Assembly (NCBI RefSeq): GCF_900094805.1
Contig: NZ_FMAT01000002.1
Location: 248,001-312,000 of the forward strand
Source of the DNA: Arthrobacter sp. NIO-1057
GTDB taxonomy: Bacteria; Actinomycetota; Actinomycetes; Actinomycetales; Micrococcaceae
Length of the DNA: 64,000 bases
Direction: 5' to 3'
Part shown: positions 8,337-16,147 of the stretch, in pieces
Layout of the letters: every line of letters starts with the position of its first letter
Numbering within the stretch: the first letter of the stretch is position 1
Translations under genes and position numbers: made by a program
Notes under the pieces: generated by a model
The model's database searches: none
Told to the model about the DNA's origin: nothing
Seen by the model: only the letters and a program-made list of their open reading frames with translations

Positions 8337-8810
8337 ATGAATTCATCGGTGCCTGGCCAGCGAGTCCTAGTTCAGCTTCTGCTTGAGAAATTCGACCAGC
8401 TTGTCGATACCGTTCATGGCATTCCCGATGAGTTGGTCAACTTCACGCTGCCGGCCCAGGCCAGCAACTCCCCTGTTCAGATCCTGGTGCACTGTTGCGG
8501 AATGATGCGGCGCTGGTCTTCAACAGTGAACCTGGGCGTTGCCGTTCCCCGCGACAGGGATGCCGAATTCAGCGCGCAGATGGAGAAGCAGGACGCGTTG
8601 AAGTTGGCTGACGCAACCAGAACGGCATTCATCGCGGATCTTTCCCACACCCGGATGCACCAGCCTCCGGCTGCCACCCTTCCGGGCCGCGAGAGTGAAT
8701 ACTGGATGGGCACCTGCGAGGGCGTCCTGCTGCACGTATTCGAGGAGCTCTGCCAGCACTTGGGGCATCTGGAAATCACCCGGGACGTGCTGGGCCTCCG
8801 CGCTTCTTGA
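8337..8810 (+). CDS. DinB/DUF664-like metal-binding protein
   Basis: A 157-residue protein of the DinB-like four-helix-bundle superfamily, which includes mycothiol- and bacillithiol-dependent enzymes. The metal-site pattern is visible as an early histidine in QILVHCCGMMRRW and a late pair in HVFEELCQHLGHLEITRDVL. In actinobacteria such proteins often use mycothiol as thiol cofactor, for example in isomerisation or thiol transfer. Its specific reaction is not evident. It stands alone, convergent with a GNAT gene. Confidence 0.72.
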   Translation: MNSSVPGQRVLVQLLLEKFDQLVDTVHGIPDELVNFTLPAQASNSPVQILVHCCGMMRRWSSTVNLGVAVPRDRDAEFSAQMEKQDALKLADATRTAFIADLSHTRMHQPPAATLPGRESEYWMGTCEGVLLHVFEELCQHLGHLEITRDVLGLRAS

Positions 8811-8828
8811 AACCCTGGGAACTCAGAT

Positions 8829-9362
8829 TTACTCATCGTTCCAGTCGAAGGCGGTCGTTTCTCCTGACTGCCAGTCCTGGCGGAGAATGGCGTAGGCGAC
8901 CGAAGCCAACCGTAAGCCGTCTTCAGCTGGCCAGCCCATCCGGTAGTGGGCTTCCTTGAGGAAGCCGGACTTCAGGAACACCTTGCGCATCGCAATGTTG
9001 TCTTCCCGGGTTTGCCCTTCGAAGCGCACAGTATCCGGGTTCTCATTGAAGACCTTGGTGCACAGTTCCTTCAGTATCTGCGTACCCAATCCTTGCCCCC
9101 GATAAGCCTCCGCAAGGCGGAGGTCGAACATCGGGGTGTCGTCTTCCAGATCTTCAAGAACAACCATGCCCAGGCAATCGCCATTGCCCATGATCCAGAA
9201 ACCTTGGCTCTCGCTGTTCCAATATCTTCCGCCATCAACCAGCCCTCGCAGCTCCGTCTGCGTCCAGTCTCGACGGACATGGAAGGGGAACTTGTTGCCG
9301 AGCAGAAATGCGACAATGCCATCGCTGTCTTCAGGACCCAACGGCGTGAACGAGATATCCAT
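8829..9362 (-). CDS. GNAT-family N-acetyltransferase
   Basis: A 177-residue acetyl-CoA-dependent acetyltransferase. The acetyl-CoA loop is seen in LAEAYRGQGLGTQILKEL (Q/RxxGxG/A type), followed by the usual late strand-helix with NIAMRKVFLKSGFLKEAHYR. Substrate unknown. The gene is convergent with the DinB-like gene 18 bp away and lies 92 bp beyond the stop of the isochorismatase-like gene on the same strand, so it could be co-transcribed with it. Confidence 0.8.
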   Translation of the reverse strand: MDISFTPLGPEDSDGIVAFLLGNKFPFHVRRDWTQTELRGLVDGGRYWNSESQGFWIMGNGDCLGMVVLEDLEDDTPMFDLRLAEAYRGQGLGTQILKELCTKVFNENPDTVRFEGQTREDNIAMRKVFLKSGFLKEAHYRMGWPAEDGLRLASVAYAILRQDWQSGETTAFDWNDE

Positions 9363-9454
9363 GGCCCAAGCCTACCCACTTCGACCGAGGTATGGCTTGC
9401 AGGATGGTGGATTCTCCAAGCAGGCGTTGGCCATTGCGCGAATACAGGCCAGTT

Positions 9455-10030
9455 TCATGCATTCGCCAACCAGTCCAGAACGTCCTGAGTGGATAGGACC
9501 TGGGCAAATTCTCCGCCATGCAGATTTGCTGCCGTGGCTTGCATCAGCGCTGTTGCTGGAATGACGGTGCCATCAGGTCCTGCCAGATCGAAGGTTCGCG
9601 TCGCATCGAGCGGAACAATGACGTCGAACCCGAGGTTGCCACCCATGCGTGCCGTCGTCTCGACGCACATGTTGGTTTGTATCCCGCAAACGACTATGTG
9701 CTCAATTCCGCTAGAGCGCAGCCACTGTTCCAGATCCGGGGTCCCATAGAACGAGGAGTTCACCGTCTTTGCCACGACCAGGTCCGCGGGCACCGCTCCC
9801 ACCGATTCTTGAAGCGCATTTCCTGGCGCACCGGAGAAGAGCGGCGAGCTCGGATTGATGCTATCGTGCCTGACGATCACTATGGGCATCTTCCGTTCGG
9901 ACCACGCCATCAGCAACAGCTCGACATTGTTCTCGCATCCCGGGTAATTGACCGTGTTGCCCCACGAAGCGGCATAGAATCCGTTCTGCATGTCAACCAC
10001 GATCAATGCCGTCTTGTCATTTCTCATCAT
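9455..10030 (-). CDS. Isochorismatase-like cysteine hydrolase
   Basis: A 191-residue cysteine hydrolase with the family catalytic triad: D13 in ALIVVDMQNGF, K88 in VVAKTVNSSFYGT, and C122 in GIQTNMCVETTAR. The cis-peptide region before the cysteine (VVCGIQT) is also present. Members cleave isochorismate, nicotinamide, carbamoyl compounds or other small amides. It is divergent, 70 bp apart, from an AraC regulator with a DJ-1/PfpI sensing domain. Regulators of this type often control neighbouring hydrolases of nitrogen compounds, so amide or amine breakdown is a reasonable but unproven guess. Confidence 0.85.
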   Translation of the reverse strand: MMRNDKTALIVVDMQNGFYAASWGNTVNYPGCENNVELLLMAWSERKMPIVIVRHDSINPSSPLFSGAPGNALQESVGAVPADLVVAKTVNSSFYGTPDLEQWLRSSGIEHIVVCGIQTNMCVETTARMGGNLGFDVIVPLDATRTFDLAGPDGTVIPATALMQATAANLHGGEFAQVLSTQDVLDWLANA

Positions 10031-10100
10031 GCCTCTAGTTCATCAGTACTGGCGGGACCCGGCCAGTGGCATGAATGACATAGTCCGATAAGATTGCGCC

Positions 10101-11048
10101 ATGACGAATGTGGGAATTCTAGTGGGTCCGGAGCGCCGCGCTTTTGATATCTCCGTGGCACGCGAGGTGTACGATGACCGTTCGGATCGAGGACTCCCCC
10201 GACCTGCAGTGCGCCTCCTCGCGGCCCAAGCCGTCACGGTGCTTGACCCCGTGCACTCAATACGACGTACCCACGACTTCTCCACTGTCGAAGAACTCGA
10301 CATCCTTGTGGTGCCGGGAAGCGACAATCCGCATTCGGAACCATCCAGTCAGGAAGTCGCGATCGTGGCCCGCGCTGCAGCGGCTGGAGTGCTCGTGGCA
10401 TCGTTGTGCACCGGAGCCTTCACCCTGGCCGCTGCTGGATTGCTCAACGGGCGCCAGGCTACAACACATTGGCGTTTTGCCGATGAGCTTTCCCGCCGCT
10501 ACCCCAGTGTCGACGTCCGCGCCCGGGATCTATATTGCGGTGAAGGCAAGGTGTGGACTTCAGCCGGAGTTACTGCCGGAATTGATCTCCTTTTGCATTT
10601 GGTCCGCCAAGATTGGGGTGCCGACGCCGCACAGACCATAGCGAAGGCTATGGTCACCCCAGTGTTCAGGCCTGGCACACAAGCCCAATACGCGGATACA
10701 AATCTTCCTGCCAAATCCTCGCCATCAGTGGAGAAACTGCAATTGGAGGTCAGCAGGGATCTCCAACGGCACTGGAGCGTCAAGGAACTCGCGGCAGCCT
10801 GTGCTATGTCAACGCGGACTTTTCACCGCTGGTTCTCCGACACGGTCGGGACGACGCCAATTACGTGGCTCAATGATCTTCGGGTACGCGAGGCCCAACG
10901 CCTGCTTGAGCAGAGTGACCTGCCGGTTGGCGCCGTCGCCCAGCAGGTCGGCTTTGCTTCGGACGATCTATTGCGCAAGCATTTCACTTCCCGCTTGGGA
11001 ATTACCCCAACGGGCCACGCGGCAGTTTTCCGCCAGCAACGTCCTTAG
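10101..11048 (+). CDS. AraC-family regulator with DJ-1/PfpI (GATase1-like) domain
   Basis: A 315-residue FtrA/GlxA-type regulator. Residues 1-190 form a DJ-1/PfpI-like domain with the nucleophile-elbow cysteine C103 in ASLCTGAF and the ATTHW segment that follows. Residues about 215-315 carry the double AraC helix-turn-helix (ELAAACAMSTRTFHRWF, then VAQQVGFASDDLLRKHF). In this family the first domain senses a small molecule and usually does not catalyse. It probably controls the divergent isochorismatase-like gene and itself. Confidence 0.87.
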   Translation: MTNVGILVGPERRAFDISVAREVYDDRSDRGLPRPAVRLLAAQAVTVLDPVHSIRRTHDFSTVEELDILVVPGSDNPHSEPSSQEVAIVARAAAAGVLVASLCTGAFTLAAAGLLNGRQATTHWRFADELSRRYPSVDVRARDLYCGEGKVWTSAGVTAGIDLLLHLVRQDWGADAAQTIAKAMVTPVFRPGTQAQYADTNLPAKSSPSVEKLQLEVSRDLQRHWSVKELAAACAMSTRTFHRWFSDTVGTTPITWLNDLRVREAQRLLEQSDLPVGAVAQQVGFASDDLLRKHFTSRLGITPTGHAAVFRQQRP

Positions 11049-11217
11049 AGGATTGAGGCTTGCCGCTGGAGCAGCCATGGCTGCAGATGCCAACTCTCTT
11101 GGCCCGGTCCCTTTTCAGATCAGCTTCTGCAATCGCCAGAAATGCAATGCTTCGGCCGACCACCGCGGCAACTTCGTATTGCTCGATGCGAGGGGACCCG
11201 GAGCGGCACAGGGATGG

Positions 11218-11805
11218 CTATGCGGCTTTCCTGTTCATAGAAACGTAGCGCGAAAAGCCAGCACGTTTAGCGAACCTGACCGGTCGCGAATCCGACTCGC
11301 TAAAACCGAGCTTGCGGTACAGCGACAACGCCGCGACATTGGTGTCCTTGATATCGCGGAGCACGAATTCATCGAACGGCAGGGCCAGCAGGTGCTTCAT
11401 CAACTCCGTGGCCACCCCACGACCTTGGTATTGGGGTGCGGTAGTCACGAATCCGATTTCCGCCAGTCCGGGCCGAGCCCCCTTGAAAGCTCCCAGGAAC
11501 TGCGTGCGGACGATGAAATAACTGATCAGCCCGTGCCACGTCCCGAGATGGCGCTGGAATTCACCCCGATCCGGCGTGAAGCACTCCTGATCGGCTTCGG
11601 TGAGGCTCGCGATGGCGGCGGGAACCCCGTCCACCAGCGCCACATAAAAATGTTCCGGGATGATCATGTGGGCAAACGCCCGCGCCAACGTTTCCTGATC
11701 CTTGGAAAAGTAGGCGAAATCCTCGGCGAAACCGCCGACGAGCACCGCGGCAATGTCCGATGGCTGAAATCCGGCCAGTGCATCGACCCGTTTGATTTCG
11801 ATCAT
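11218..11805 (-). CDS. GNAT-family N-acetyltransferase
   Basis: A 195-residue acetyltransferase. The acetyl-CoA signature is IGFVTTAPQYQGRGVATELM, and the late helix is DTNVAALSLYRKLGFSES. The start at 11805 (MIEIKRVDAL) is chosen because AAGGGATCGCA precedes it; a longer frame runs up to 11880 but has no ribosome site. Substrate unknown. It stands alone between the AraC regulator and the gatB terminator. Confidence 0.8.
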   Translation of the reverse strand: MIEIKRVDALAGFQPSDIAAVLVGGFAEDFAYFSKDQETLARAFAHMIIPEHFYVALVDGVPAAIASLTEADQECFTPDRGEFQRHLGTWHGLISYFIVRTQFLGAFKGARPGLAEIGFVTTAPQYQGRGVATELMKHLLALPFDEFVLRDIKDTNVAALSLYRKLGFSESDSRPVRFAKRAGFSRYVSMNRKAA

Positions 11806-12060
11806 TGCGATCCCTTCAGCCTCGGTCAGCTCAATGCACCCGACCCAGCCCCGGGCGGGCCTGTGCATATGCTTACGCATACTCTATGCGAACCCGGAGT
11901 CCGGGGTCGACCTCTCCGAATCCATCCGCGTGCTGCCGCCAAGCCGCATTCGGCTTGATAACCAGCACTCGGCTTCCCGGCAGTGCCGTGATGCCGGCCC
12001 TTCTGCCAGCTTCGATGCAGTGCATGCAGGGAGCCGATGACGAAGAAGCCCAAACGAGAC

Positions 12061-12102
12061 AGCGGCGGCCCGTACTCCCCACCGGGAATACGGGCCGCCG
12101 CT
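12061..12102 (-). terminator. Terminator of gatCAB
   Basis: Long hairpin with 19-base arms (12061-12079 and 12084-12102) matching at all but one position, beginning about 15 bp after the gatB stop. The loop is four bases. This is a strong candidate for the operon terminator. Confidence 0.8.
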
Positions 12103-12117
12103 GCAAGAATGCGGACC

Positions 12118-13626
12118 TTACAGGCCCAGCTTCTCCATCACGATTTCACGAACGCGGCCGGCGTCGGCCTGTCCGCGGGTAGCCTTCATAACAGGGCCCA
12201 TCAGCGCACCGATAGCCTGCATCTTGCCGCCCTTGATCTTCTCAACCACATCAGGCATGGCAGCCATGGCGTCATCCACGGCCTTGCCCAGCGCGTCATC
12301 GTCGTTCACAACAGCCAGGCTGCGCTTCTCAACGATTTCGCTTGGGGTGCCTTCGCCAGCAATGACGAATTCCAGGACCTGGCGGGCGATCTTGTCGTTG
12401 ATCTTCTTGCCCTCGATCAGCGAGTTCAACTCGACGATGGTCGCAGGGGTGACGCCCAAGTCGGCGATGTCCTTGTCCGCGGCCTTGGCCAGGCGCGCGA
12501 TCTCGCCCATCCACCACTTGCGGGCCACGGCAGCGCTTGCGCCGGCAGCCACGGTGGCTTCGATCTCGTCGAGCACACCCGCGTTGACCACGTCGCGGAA
12601 TTCCTTGTCCGCGTAGCCCCACTCGGCCTTCAAGCGCTTGCGGCGCTCGGCAGGAGGCTCCGGCAGGCGTGAGCGCAGCTCTTCGACCCACTGCGCGGTG
12701 GTAACGATCGGCACCAGGTCAGGCTCCGGGAAGTAGCGGTAGTCATCGGCGTCCGACTTCGGGCGGCCCGAGGTGGTGGAGCGGGTGTCCTCATGCCAGT
12801 GGCGGGTTTCCTGGACAATCTTGGCCCCGGAATCCAGCACTGCAGCGTGACGCTCGATCTCGAAACGCACGGCGTGCTCCACAGCGCGCAGGGAGTTCAC
12901 GTTTTTGGTTTCGGTACGGGTGCCGAACTTGTCCGCGTCCTTTGGCATCAGCGACACGTTGGCGTCGCAGCGCACGTTGCCGCGTTCCATCTTCGCATCC
13001 GAGACGCCCAGGTTCTTCACGATCTCGCGCACCGCAGCCACATAGGCGCGGGCCAGCTCCGGGGCGCGCTTGCCGGCGCCCACGATCGGCTTGGTGACGA
13101 TTTCCACCAGCGGCACGCCGGCGCGGTTGTAGTCCACCAGCGAGTAGTCGGCTCCCTGGATGCGGCCTGCGGCGCCTCCCATGTGGGTCAGCTTGCCGGC
13201 GTCCTCCTCCATGTGGGCGCGCTCGATCTCCACGCGGAAGACCTCGCCGTCCTCCAGCTCGATGTCCAGGTAGCCGTCGTAGGCAATCGGATCATCGTAC
13301 TGGGAGGTCTGGAAGTTCTTCGGGGTATCCGGGTAGAAGTAGTTCTTCCGGGCGAAGCCGCACTTCTCGGCAATCTGGCAGTTCAGGGCCAGGCCGATCA
13401 GGATGGAGTACTCCACGGCGGTCTTGTTGACCACTGGCAGCACGCCGGGCAGGCCCAGGTCGACCGGGGTGACGTTCGTGTTCGGGTCGTCGCCAAAAGC
13501 GTTCGGCGCGTCGGAGAACATCTTGGTCTTGGTGTTCAGCTCAACGTGGACCTCAAAGCCAAGTACTGGGTCGTAGCGATCCAGGGCTTCGTCGAAGTCG
13601 ACCAATTCATCGGTGTAGTTGCTCAT
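12118..13626 (-). CDS. gatB: Aspartyl/glutamyl-tRNA amidotransferase subunit B
   Basis: A 502-residue GatB, the kinase-like subunit of GatCAB. It activates Glu-tRNA(Gln) or Asp-tRNA(Asn) with ATP before ammonia from GatA is added. The N-terminal cradle has GFEVHVELNTKTKMF and the family hallmark RNNYFYPD-type stretch, here RKNYFYPDTPKNFQTSQYD. The tail is the YqeY-like domain (IGALMGPVMKATRGQADAGR). The ATG at 13626 lies 5 bp past the gatA stop with GGAGG upstream. It is the last gene of gatC-gatA-gatB and ends at a hairpin. Confidence 0.97.
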   Translation of the reverse strand: MSNYTDELVDFDEALDRYDPVLGFEVHVELNTKTKMFSDAPNAFGDDPNTNVTPVDLGLPGVLPVVNKTAVEYSILIGLALNCQIAEKCGFARKNYFYPDTPKNFQTSQYDDPIAYDGYLDIELEDGEVFRVEIERAHMEEDAGKLTHMGGAAGRIQGADYSLVDYNRAGVPLVEIVTKPIVGAGKRAPELARAYVAAVREIVKNLGVSDAKMERGNVRCDANVSLMPKDADKFGTRTETKNVNSLRAVEHAVRFEIERHAAVLDSGAKIVQETRHWHEDTRSTTSGRPKSDADDYRYFPEPDLVPIVTTAQWVEELRSRLPEPPAERRKRLKAEWGYADKEFRDVVNAGVLDEIEATVAAGASAAVARKWWMGEIARLAKAADKDIADLGVTPATIVELNSLIEGKKINDKIARQVLEFVIAGEGTPSEIVEKRSLAVVNDDDALGKAVDDAMAAMPDVVEKIKGGKMQAIGALMGPVMKATRGQADAGRVREIVMEKLGL

Positions 13627-13631
13627 GATCT

Positions 13632-15170
13632 CTAGGCCTCCTGCGCGATCGAAGCGGTGTTGATGGCTGGTGCCTGCGAGATCAGCGAGTGGCCCCACTG
13701 CTTTTCCAGCAGGGTTTCCAGGGCAGCGCCGGCACGGTACAGGCGGGCGTCCTCGAAGGCCGGAGCCAGGAACTGGATGCCAACCGGCAGGTTCTCGGAC
13801 AGGCCGCCAGGCACGGTGATGCCCGGCACGCCGGCGAGGTTGGCCGGGATGGTGGCCACGTCGTTGAGGTACATGGCCAGCGGGTCGTTGTCGTTGGCGC
13901 CCAGCTCGAAAGCCACGGTAGGCGAGGTTGGGGAAACCAGCACGTCTGCCTGTTCGAACGCGGCGTCGAAGTCGCGCTGGATCAGGGTGCGGACCTTCTG
14001 GGCCGAGCCGTAGTAGGCGTCGTAGTAGCCAGCGGACAGGGCGTAGGTGCCCAGGATGATGCGGCGCTTGACCTCATCGCCAAAACCGGCGGCACGGGTG
14101 GTACCCATGACGCGCTCGATGGTCATTGGGCCTTCTTCTGGCAGCACGCGGTTGCCGTAGCGGACACCGTCGAACTTAGCCAGGTTGGAGGAGACCTCCG
14201 AAGGCATGATCAGGTAGTAGGCGCCCAGCGCGTACTTGAAGTTCGGGCAGGAAACCTCGACGATCTCGGCGCCGGCAGCCTTGAGCAGTTCCAGCGACTC
14301 GTTGAAGCGCGCCTGGACGCCCTCCTGGTAGCCCTCGCCGGTCAGTTCCTTGATGACGCCAACGCGCAGGCCCTTCAGGTCACCGGTGGCGCCAGCCTCA
14401 GCGGCGGCAACCAGGCCTTCGAGGTCCTTAGGCAGCGAGGTGGAATCCTTCGGGTCGTGCCCGCCGATCAGTTCCTGCAGGTAGGCCGAGTCCAGCACGG
14501 TGCGGGAGACCGGGCCGATCTGGTCCAGCGAGGAGGCCATGGCGATCGCGCCGTAGCGCGAGACCGCGCCGTAGGTCGGCTTCACGCCCACTGTGCCGGT
14601 GACAGCGCCTGGCTGGCGGATGGATCCACCGGTGTCGGTGCCCAGTGCCAGAGGAGCTTCGTAGGAAGCCACGGCAGCGGCCGAGCCACCGCCGGAACCG
14701 CCGGGAATGCGGTTCAGGTTCCATGGGTTGCGGGTCACGCCGTAGGCGGAGTGCTCGGTGGAGGAACCCATGGCGAATTCATCGAGGTTGGTCTTGCCCA
14801 GCATTGGCAGCTTGGCAGCACGGATCTTTTCGATCACGGTGGCGTCGTACGGGCTCATCCAGCCTTCGAGCATCTTTGATGCTGCGGTGGTTGGCTGGCC
14901 CTTGGTGACGATCAGGTCCTTGATCGCGATTGGCACGCCGGCCAGCGGGTGCAGTGCTTCTGCTTCGGCGCCGCCTGCGGCACGGATGGCGTCGACTTCT
15001 GCGGCTACTGCCAGGGCTTCTTCCGCGTTCACGTGCAGGAAGGCGTTCAGTGCGCCGTCAACCTCGGCGATGCGGTCCAGGTGGGCCTGGACGGCTTCGA
15101 CGGAGGTGACTTCGCCGGCGCGTAGCTTGGCGGCCAGTTCGGCGCCGGAAAGCTTAATGAGTTCGTTCAT
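13632..15170 (-). CDS. gatA: Aspartyl/glutamyl-tRNA amidotransferase subunit A
   Basis: A 512-residue amidase-signature subunit that hydrolyses glutamine to supply ammonia. The Ser-cisSer-Lys triad is K84 (VPIAIKD), S159 ([10 protein letters not shown]) and S183 (DTGGSIRQP), spaced exactly as in S. aureus GatA. The start at 15170 follows the gatC stop by 4 bp, so translation is likely coupled. Its length is normal. Confidence 0.97.
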   Translation of the reverse strand: MNELIKLSGAELAAKLRAGEVTSVEAVQAHLDRIAEVDGALNAFLHVNAEEALAVAAEVDAIRAAGGAEAEALHPLAGVPIAIKDLIVTKGQPTTAASKMLEGWMSPYDATVIEKIRAAKLPMLGKTNLDEFAMGSSTEHSAYGVTRNPWNLNRIPGGSGGGSAAAVASYEAPLALGTDTGGSIRQPGAVTGTVGVKPTYGAVSRYGAIAMASSLDQIGPVSRTVLDSAYLQELIGGHDPKDSTSLPKDLEGLVAAAEAGATGDLKGLRVGVIKELTGEGYQEGVQARFNESLELLKAAGAEIVEVSCPNFKYALGAYYLIMPSEVSSNLAKFDGVRYGNRVLPEEGPMTIERVMGTTRAAGFGDEVKRRIILGTYALSAGYYDAYYGSAQKVRTLIQRDFDAAFEQADVLVSPTSPTVAFELGANDNDPLAMYLNDVATIPANLAGVPGITVPGGLSENLPVGIQFLAPAFEDARLYRAGAALETLLEKQWGHSLISQAPAINTASIAQEA

Positions 15171-15174
15171 GAAA

Positions 15175-15471
15175 TTATTCACCGTCCAGAATTGCTGGGA
15201 CCTTAAAGCGGTCCGAATCCGAATCTGGGGCGTTGAGCAGAACTTCGTCAATGCTCAGCGTCTGCCCCACCGTATCTTCGCGCAACACATTGGTCAGCGG
15301 AATTGGGTGGCTGGTGGCTGGGACGTCGGAGGAGGCGACTTCGCTGACGGACGCGATGGCACCGACGATAGCGTCGAGTTCACCGGTCATTTTGTCCAGC
15401 TCTGCGCCGCTCATCTCGATGTGGGCTAGGTGTGCCAGATGCACAACGTCCTCACGGCTGATGGCAGACAT
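15175..15471 (-). CDS. gatC: Aspartyl/glutamyl-tRNA amidotransferase subunit C
   Basis: A 98-residue GatC, the small belt subunit that clamps GatA to GatB. It shows the standard opening [18 protein letters not shown] and the later [21 protein letters not shown]. It is the first gene of gatCAB, with 4 bp to gatA. Confidence 0.95.
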   Translation of the reverse strand: MSAISREDVVHLAHLAHIEMSGAELDKMTGELDAIVGAIASVSEVASSDVPATSHPIPLTNVLREDTVGQTLSIDEVLLNAPDSDSDRFKVPAILDGE

Positions 15472-15557
15472 GTATCTCCCTAATCAATGGCGGTTGGGTT
15501 TCATAGACAAGTCTATCCCTTGCACGCCTGCCAGCAGACCTTTATGTGGTGCAGTCG

Positions 15558-16109
15558 TTATGCTGTGCGCAATACCAAACCGGTCAATTCCTGGCCCAGC
15601 GCGTTTTCCCAGTAGCCGATGACCCCGTCACCGGCGGAGGCGGACGAAACGGGCTTGCGGATAATCACCGCATCCTTGCCAGCGGTTTGGCCTTTGAGCT
15701 TGATCCGCGGCTCGTCGGTGAAGGACTGTGAATGGTGCTGCGCCGTCGTCTTCCCGGCCAGCAGTTGGCGGGCTTGGGCGATGAATACCGGGTCCCCGGC
15801 GGCGTCGTAGATGTAGCGCTTGCCCAGGATGGCATGCTCGCTGGTGCCGATCAGGTATTTTTCGGCGCCCGGCAAGGGGGCATCCCGGTAGGTCAGAGGC
15901 AGGTGGTAGACCACGTCCGAGGTGTCCGAGTGGTCGGCGTAGATGCGCAATTCCACACCCACTTCGCCCTGCGGGTCCTCTAAGCGGAAGCCTCCAATGT
16001 GCTGAAGTTTTGGGGTGCCTTTACCGGTATAGAAGTCCTGCTTGGGCAGCCAAGCGGAGACCAGCTCGTTCTTGCTTGGCGACATACTGGTGTTGTAGAC
16101 AAGTCCCAT
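15558..16109 (-). CDS. Stand-alone maltokinase N-terminal cap-like protein
   Basis: A 183-residue protein resembling the N-terminal cap domain of maltokinase (Mak_N_cap). The relevant stretches are AWLPKQDFYTGKGTP, DPQGEVGVELRIYAD, VVYHLPLTYRDAPLPGA, LIGTSEHAILGKRYIYDAAG and DPVFIAQ. No kinase domain follows, so it is a cap domain encoded alone, a form that occurs in actinobacteria. Its role is unknown; a link to trehalose or glycogen metabolism would be guesswork. It is followed on the same strand, after 86 bp, by gatC. Confidence 0.7.
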   Translation of the reverse strand: MGLVYNTSMSPSKNELVSAWLPKQDFYTGKGTPKLQHIGGFRLEDPQGEVGVELRIYADHSDTSDVVYHLPLTYRDAPLPGAEKYLIGTSEHAILGKRYIYDAAGDPVFIAQARQLLAGKTTAQHHSQSFTDEPRIKLKGQTAGKDAVIIRKPVSSASAGDGVIGYWENALGQELTGLVLRTA

Positions 16110-16147
16110 GAGCTTAGTCTGTCAATTGTGCCATTGCCGCACAAGTC

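Noticed and set aside
10801-11958. Long plus-strand open frame overlapping the AraC gene end and the GNAT gene
   Set aside because: It overlaps real genes on both strands and has no recognisable protein features.
11873-12106. Minus-strand frame with a plausible C-terminus near the gatB terminator
   Set aside because: Its first part lies inside the terminator hairpin of gatB and it has no family match by eye.
12793-14879. Long plus-strand open frames across gatB and gatA
   Set aside because: They lie opposite well-recognised genes, have no family features, and their composition is that expected of an antisense frame in GC-rich coding DNA.
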